In this document: piece after piece, positions 11,896 to 16,220 of the stretch | Layout of the letters: every line of letters starts with the position of its first letter | Numbering within the stretch: position 1 is the stretch's first letter | NCBI GenBank assembly: GCA_964630925.1 | Contig: CAZVZK010000198.1 | Location: 1 to 16,220 of the forward strand | Direction: 5' to 3' | Length of the DNA: 16,220 nt | Origin: RGDT01 sp964630925 | Lineage (GTDB): Bacteria; Planctomycetota; Planctomycetia; Gemmatales; Gemmataceae | Notes under the pieces: model-generated | Seen by the model: the letters and a program-made list of their open reading frames with translations, nothing else | What the model was told of the DNA's origin: nothing | Database searches by the model: none | Translations under genes and position numbers: made by a program

Positions 11896-14589
11896 ATGAA
11901 CCGCAGCCTGCTTGCCCTCTCGGCGTTGGGCCTCGTCGCGCTCTCCGCCGCCGGCCACCCCGTCGTGCCCGCCTTCGAGCGTTTCCACGCCGACGGCTCC
12001 GCCCGCGGCGGGCGGCTCCTGCTCACGGAATTGGCCTGCGTGCGGTGCCACAAGAGCGAAGACGCGTCGCTCATCGAACGGTCCGGGCCGGTGTTGACCG
12101 ACGTGGGCTCGCGTGTGCGGGTGAGCTATCTGCGCAAGTACATCGCCGACCCGCACAAGACGAAGCCGGGCACGGTCATGCCCGACGTGCTCGCCGGCGA
12201 CCCGGACCGCGGCACCAAGGCGGAGGCGCTGCTGCACCTGCTGGCGTCCACGGGGACGATCAAGCACGAGCGTTCGAAGTCGGCGGGGCTGGGGCGGGAC
12301 GTGTACGCGAAGACGGGGTGCGTCGCCTGCCACGGGACGCGCGACGCGGCCGGCAGGGCGGACAAGACGCTGCCGTCGTCGGTGCCGCTGGGCGACCTCC
12401 ACGCCAAGTACACCCAGGCGGGGCTGGCGAAGTTCCTGCAGGACCCGCTGCACACGCGGCCCTCGGGGCGGATGCCGAAGCTGCTCGACGCCAAGCAGGC
12501 CGGGGACGTGGCGACGTATCTGCTGCAGGGGCAGAAGTTCGGGGTTCAGGGCGGCAGCGGCACGACGGCTTACAAGTACTACGAGGGGGGCTGGGACAGG
12601 CTGCCCGACTTCACGAAGCTGAAGCCGGCCGGCGAGGGGATCGCCGACGGGTTCGGGCTGGCGGGCGTGGCGGCGCGCGGCGACAACTACGGCGTGGTCT
12701 TCGAGGGCTACTTCAGCGTGCCCAGGGACGGGAAGTACAACTTCACGCTCACCAGCGACGACGGGTCGAAGCTGTACATCGACGGCAAGGTGGTCGTGGA
12801 TAACGACGGGGTCCACGCCCCCCAGACCAGGGGCGGCAGCGCCGCGCTGGCGAAGGGGGTCCACAAGGCCCGCGTCGAGTTCTTCCAGGGCGGGGGCGGC
12901 GCGGAGTTGAACGTGCTGATGAACAAGAAGCCGCTGGGCGACCTCGTGTCGGCCAACGAGGAGGGCGTCGGCAAGCCGCAGGTGGCCAAGGGGGCCGAGG
13001 AGGACGCCCTGGCGATCGATCCGGAGAAGGTGAAGACGGGGGCGGCGGTGTTCGTCCAGTCGGGTTGCGTGAATTGCCACCAGCTGGCCGTGAAGGGCAA
13101 GCCGCTGGAGGCGGCGGTGAAGGCGGAGCCGGCGGCGAAGTTCACCGACGGCAAGGGGTGCCTGGCGGAGAAGCCGGTGAAGGGGGCGGCCTGGTACGGC
13201 CTGAACGCGGCCCAGAAGAAGTCGATCCTGGCGGCGGTGAAGGGGTGGCCGGAGGTCAAGAAGCCGGCGGAGGTCATCGCGGACACGATGACGACGTTCA
13301 ACTGCTACGCGTGCCACGTGCGGGACAAGGTGGGCGGGCCGCCGGAGGAGCTGAACAAGTTCTTCCAGACGGTGCAGCCGGAGATGGGCGACGAGGGCCG
13401 CTTGCCGCCGCCGCTGGACGGGGCGGGCGCGAAGCTGAAGCCGGAGTACCTCAAGGAGATCCTGCGGGACGGGGCGCACCACAGGCCGTACATGCACACG
13501 CACATGCCGGGGTTCGGGCCGGCGGCGGGCAAGGGGCTGACGGAGGCGTTCGAGGCGCTGGACAGGCTGCCGGCGGCGCCGGAGCCGAAGTTCGCGGAGA
13601 GCGTGGGGAAGGTGAAATCGACGGCGCGGCACCTGATCGGGGCGTCGGCGTTCGGGTGCATCAAGTGCCACACGTTCGCGGGGCAGAAGGCGGAGGGTGT
13701 GCAGGGCATCGACATGGCGCTGATGACGCGGCGTCTGAAGCGTGACTGGTTCCACGCCTACGTCACGGAGCCGCAGGTGGTCCGGCCGGGGACGCGGATG
13801 CCGTCGGCGTTCCTGAAGGGGAAGAGCGCGTTGCCGGATATCCTGGACGGGACGGCGGCGCAGCAGGTCGAGGCGATGTGGCGGTACCTGTCGGACGGGA
13901 CGAAGGCGGCGTTGCCGGTGGGCGTGGGGGGCGGGAAGTTCATCGCGCTGGTGCCAGAGACGACGGCGATCATCTACCGCAACTTCATCGCGGGCGGGGG
14001 GGCACGGGCCATCGCGGTCGGGTACCCGGAGCGGCTGCACCTGGCGTTCGACGCCAACGAGCTGCGGATCGCGATGCTATGGCAGGGCGAGTTCATGAAC
14101 GCCGGGCGGCACTGGAACGGGCGTGGCGAGGGGTACGAGCCGCCCCTGGGCGACAACGTGTTGCGGCTGCACGGCGGGGCGCCGTTCGCCAAGTTGGACA
14201 GCGCCGAGGCGGCCTGGCCGACGGGGGCGGCGCGTGCGAGCGGGTACCGGTTCAAGGGGTACAAGCTGGACAAGGAGGACCGGCCGACGTTCCAGTATTC
14301 GATGGGCGATATCGCCATCACCGACACGCCGACCCCGGTGGTGCGCGGCAAGGAGGCGGTGATGACGCGGGCGTTCACGGTGAGCGGGGCCGGGGATGGG
14401 CCGCTGACGTACCGGGCGGCGCTGGGCGACAAGGTCGAGGCGCTCGAGGGCGGGTGGTTCAAAGTCGATGGGTGGAAGGTGAAGCTGGCGGGCGCCCGCA
14501 TCCGCAAGGCGGGGGCCAGGCAGGAGCTGCTGCTCGACGTGGCCCTGAAGGACGGCAAGGCGGCGTTCGTGGTGGAGTATTCGTGGTGA
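11896..14589 (+). CDS. Secreted multihaem cytochrome c with PA14 domain
   Basis: An 897-residue exported protein. MNRSLLALSALGLVALSAAG is a signal peptide. Five CxxCH haem sites are seen: CVRCH (residue 48), CVACH (142), CVNCH (391), CYACH (470) and CIKCH (588). After the first two haem units, residues about 226-342 form a PA14 domain (YYEGGW, then FEGYFSVPRDGKYNFTLTSDDGSKLYIDG), a carbohydrate- or surface-binding module. The C-terminal 215 residues (from ALVPETTAIIYRNF through RFKGYKLDKEDRPTFQYSMGD) form a further domain I associate with large planctomycete and verrucomicrobial cytochromes, function unknown. It probably carries electrons from a periplasmic dehydrogenase, the likely partner being the next gene, 52 bases downstream. 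Met at 11896 was chosen over Met at 11890 or 11842 because the signal peptide follows it. Confidence 0.9.
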   Translation: MNRSLLALSALGLVALSAAGHPVVPAFERFHADGSARGGRLLLTELACVRCHKSEDASLIERSGPVLTDVGSRVRVSYLRKYIADPHKTKPGTVMPDVLAGDPDRGTKAEALLHLLASTGTIKHERSKSAGLGRDVYAKTGCVACHGTRDAAGRADKTLPSSVPLGDLHAKYTQAGLAKFLQDPLHTRPSGRMPKLLDAKQAGDVATYLLQGQKFGVQGGSGTTAYKYYEGGWDRLPDFTKLKPAGEGIADGFGLAGVAARGDNYGVVFEGYFSVPRDGKYNFTLTSDDGSKLYIDGKVVVDNDGVHAPQTRGGSAALAKGVHKARVEFFQGGGGAELNVLMNKKPLGDLVSANEEGVGKPQVAKGAEEDALAIDPEKVKTGAAVFVQSGCVNCHQLAVKGKPLEAAVKAEPAAKFTDGKGCLAEKPVKGAAWYGLNAAQKKSILAAVKGWPEVKKPAEVIADTMTTFNCYACHVRDKVGGPPEELNKFFQTVQPEMGDEGRLPPPLDGAGAKLKPEYLKEILRDGAHHRPYMHTHMPGFGPAAGKGLTEAFEALDRLPAAPEPKFAESVGKVKSTARHLIGASAFGCIKCHTFAGQKAEGVQGIDMALMTRRLKRDWFHAYVTEPQVVRPGTRMPSAFLKGKSALPDILDGTAAQQVEAMWRYLSDGTKAALPVGVGGGKFIALVPETTAIIYRNFIAGGGARAIAVGYPERLHLAFDANELRIAMLWQGEFMNAGRHWNGRGEGYEPPLGDNVLRLHGGAPFAKLDSAEAAWPTGAARASGYRFKGYKLDKEDRPTFQYSMGDIAITDTPTPVVRGKEAVMTRAFTVSGAGDGPLTYRAALGDKVEALEGGWFKVDGWKVKLAGARIRKAGARQELLLDVALKDGKAAFVVEYSW

Positions 14590-14597
14590 TGGCATCT

Positions 14598-14634
14598 CCC
14601 ATAGGGCATATGGGACTCACGGGACTAATGGGAC
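14598..14634. repeat. 9-nt tandem repeat NNNNGGGAC x3 in an operon gap
   Basis: ATATGGGAC, TCACGGGAC and TAATGGGAC follow each other at 14608-14634, in the 52-base gap between the cytochrome and beta-propeller genes. CCCATA (14598-14603) can pair with TATGGG (14609-14614) in a six-pair hairpin. No long inverted arm. The leader has no clear Shine-Dalgarno, so the repeat lies where ribosome binding would be controlled. Confidence 0.75.
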
Positions 14635-14641
14635 CGATGAC

Positions 14642-16150
14642 ATGAAACCCCTGCGTCTGTTCGTGTTGGCCCTGGCCGCCGTGTCGCTGGCGAGCGTGCC
14701 GGCCGCGGTCGGCCAGAAGGGTAAGAAGAAGGGCCCGGCGGCGGCCGCGGCGGAGGACGCCTATTACAAGATCCTCACCTACACCGCGCCCGAGGGGCAG
14801 GTGCTGGAGGCCGGCGGCATCGAAATCATGCCCGACGGGCGCGTGGCGGTCGGCACGCGGCGAGGCGAGGTGTGGATGATCGAGAACGCCTACGACGCCG
14901 ACCCGTCGAAGGCGAAGTTCACTCGGTACGCGCACGGGCTGCACGAGGTGCTGGGGCTGGCGGCCAAGGGGGAGTGGCTGTACGTGACGCAGCGTCCCGA
15001 CGTGACGCGCATCCGCGACACGCGGAAGGCGGGCAAGGCCGACGAGTTCGAGTGCGTCACCGACGGGTGGGAGATCAACGGGGACTACCACGAGTACGCC
15101 TTCGGCTCGCGGTTCGACAAGGACGGGAACATCTGGATCACGCTGTGCCTGACGGGGTCGTTCAACAGCTCGAGCAAGTTCCGGGGGTGGGCCGGGAAGG
15201 TGACGCCGGAGGGCAAGTGGGTGCCGACGACGAGCGGGGTGCGTTCGCCGGGGGGGATCGGGTTCAACCACGACGGGGCGGTGTTCTACACGGATAATCA
15301 GGGGCCGTGGAACGGGACGTGCCATCTGAAGCACGTGGCGCCCGGCGGGTTCGTCGGGCACCCGGACAGCTTCAAGTGGTACAAGGAGCCGGAGGCGAAG
15401 TACCTGGGGAAGGCGCCGGCGGTGCCGAAGAGCAAGAGCCGCATCCACACCGAGGCGAAGAGGATCCCGGAGCTGGTGCCGCCCGTGGTGAGCTTCCCCT
15501 ACGGCCCGATGGGGCAGTCGGCGAGTGGCGTGGAGTGCGACCTGTCCAACGGCAAGTTCGGGCCGTTCGAGAAGCAGGTGTTCGTCAACGACCAGACCGC
15601 GAGCACCCTGATGCGCTGCTTCATCGAGAAGGTGGGCGGGCGTTACCAGGGGGCGTGCTTCCCATTCAAGTCGGGGTTCGGGTCGGGCAACGTGCCGGTG
15701 CGGCAGGCGAAGGACGGGTCGATGATCGTCGGCGGGACGAGCCGCGGCTGGGGCTCGAAGGGCACGAAGAATTTCGCCATCGAGCGGCTGGTGTGGACGG
15801 GGAAGGTGCCGTTCGAGGTCAAGGAGATGCGGGCGAAGCAGGACGGCTTCGAGCTGGAGTTCACGCAGCCGGTGGACGGGAGGACGGCGGGCGACCCGAG
15901 GTCGTACACGATGAGCGCGTACACATACATCTATCAGGCGGACTACGGCTCGCCGGTGGTGGACAAGACGACGCCGACGGTCGAGCGGGTGGTGGTGGGG
16001 GCCGGCGGCAAGACGGTGCGGCTCCTGGTGCGGGGCCTGGTGGAGGGGAACATCCACGAGCTGAGGAGCGCCGGGGTGACGAACATCGACGGCGAGAAGC
16101 TGCTGCACCCGGAGGCGTACTACACGCTGAATCTGATCCCGAAGGAGTGA
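14642..16150 (+). CDS. Secreted beta-propeller, PQQ/sugar-dehydrogenase-like protein
   Basis: A 502-residue exported protein. The signal peptide is MKPLRLFVLALAAVSLASVP then AAVGQ, followed by a basic linker KGKKKG. The body reads as a six-bladed propeller of the glucose/sorbosone dehydrogenase or NHL-like type, with repeated strands such as GGIEIMPDGRVAVGTRRGEVWMIE, LGLAAKGEWLYVTQRPDVTRIRD, FGSRFDKDGNIWITLCL, SPGGIGFNHDGAVFYTDNQG and QAKDGSMIVGGTSRGWG. A C-terminal beta domain (FEVKEMRAKQDGFELEFTQPVD to the end) looks like an Ig-type or copper-resistance-like strand sandwich and may be a separate module. PQQ binding is not proven from residues seen. It is encoded 52 bases after the pentahaem cytochrome, a partnership common in planctomycetes and verrucomicrobia, so a secreted dehydrogenase-cytochrome pair is likely. 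Substrate unknown. Confidence 0.82.
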   Translation: MKPLRLFVLALAAVSLASVPAAVGQKGKKKGPAAAAAEDAYYKILTYTAPEGQVLEAGGIEIMPDGRVAVGTRRGEVWMIENAYDADPSKAKFTRYAHGLHEVLGLAAKGEWLYVTQRPDVTRIRDTRKAGKADEFECVTDGWEINGDYHEYAFGSRFDKDGNIWITLCLTGSFNSSSKFRGWAGKVTPEGKWVPTTSGVRSPGGIGFNHDGAVFYTDNQGPWNGTCHLKHVAPGGFVGHPDSFKWYKEPEAKYLGKAPAVPKSKSRIHTEAKRIPELVPPVVSFPYGPMGQSASGVECDLSNGKFGPFEKQVFVNDQTASTLMRCFIEKVGGRYQGACFPFKSGFGSGNVPVRQAKDGSMIVGGTSRGWGSKGTKNFAIERLVWTGKVPFEVKEMRAKQDGFELEFTQPVDGRTAGDPRSYTMSAYTYIYQADYGSPVVDKTTPTVERVVVGAGGKTVRLLVRGLVEGNIHELRSAGVTNIDGEKLLHPEAYYTLNLIPKE

Positions 16151-16220
16151 AAAGCCCACCCCTGAAGAGTCTATTGCAAGGAAGACGTAAGTCCTTGATT
16201 CTTGAGGATGCGGATGGCGT
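16151..16220. other. Short non-coding tail
   Basis: Seventy bases after the last stop contain no recognisable gene, hairpin with a T tract, or repeat. Confidence 0.6.

Noticed and set aside
10261..14040. A 1259-codon open frame on the minus strand
   Set aside because: It is antisense to two clear plus-strand genes, is rich in R, H, P and L without any domain, and spans their intergenic inverted repeat; open antisense frames are expected at this GC content.
6435..14634. The short tandem arrays as CRISPR arrays
   Set aside because: Units are 7-9 nt with no unique spacers, and no cas genes are present.
14459..16159. Minus-strand frame over the beta-propeller gene
   Set aside because: R/H/P-rich shadow frame; plus strand has a signal peptide and propeller repeats.

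Overview
The window is very GC-rich bacterial DNA, most likely from a planctomycete, possibly the Gemmata side of that phylum. Evidence: a secreted multihaem cytochrome c with an embedded PA14 domain paired with a secreted beta-propeller protein; a gene (3099-3794) resembling a paralogous family I know from Gemmata-type genomes; few good Shine-Dalgarno sites in places; and intergenic gaps filled with short-tandem-repeat and palindromic DNA. The taxonomic call is an inference from gene content, not a measurement.

Layout. (1) 1-1180, minus strand: the N-terminal 357 codons of ahcY (S-adenosylhomocysteine hydrolase), running off the left edge, preceded by what reads as a complete S-adenosylhomocysteine (SAH) riboswitch. 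(2) 1292-2421, minus: a SRPBCC-fold protein and the 2H phosphoesterase ThpR. (3) 2422-4185: a repeat-rich stretch carrying one plus-strand gene of the Gemmata-type unknown family, a 20-bp inverted repeat, several hairpins and a coding-like remnant with no start. (4) 4186-6358, minus: a tight three-gene unit of MaoC-like hydratase, adenosine kinase-like PfkB kinase and an Hcp-like protein with a C-terminal TPR-like tail. (5) 6505-7230, plus: a short-chain dehydrogenase. (6) 7344-9080: a PP2C phosphatase divergent from a bifunctional-nuclease-domain protein and a DCC-family protein, with back-to-back sigma70-type promoters between them. (7) 9082-10024, minus: scpB overlapping a DUF420 membrane protein. 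(8) 10093-16150, plus: a membrane-anchored transglutaminase-like protein, a pentahaem PA14 cytochrome and a beta-propeller sugar-dehydrogenase-like protein.

How the genes fit together. AhcY splits SAH into homocysteine and adenosine; the adenosine kinase-like gene 3.8 kb away would remove the adenosine. The riboswitch would raise ahcY expression when SAH builds up. The cytochrome and beta-propeller pair looks like a secreted electron-transfer/dehydrogenase module. PP2C phosphatase, ScpB, ThpR and the nuclease-domain protein are general cell functions.

The most notable non-coding feature is a set of four intergenic short tandem arrays. Two have 7-nt units (GGGATGA and TTTTCAG) and two have 9-nt units (around ACGGATCAC and NNNNGGGAC). 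Two of the four are built as long inverted repeats that begin at or within 3 nt of a stop codon. They resemble one class of intergenic element built from different unit sequences. I found no CRISPR array, tRNA, rRNA, transposase or integrase.
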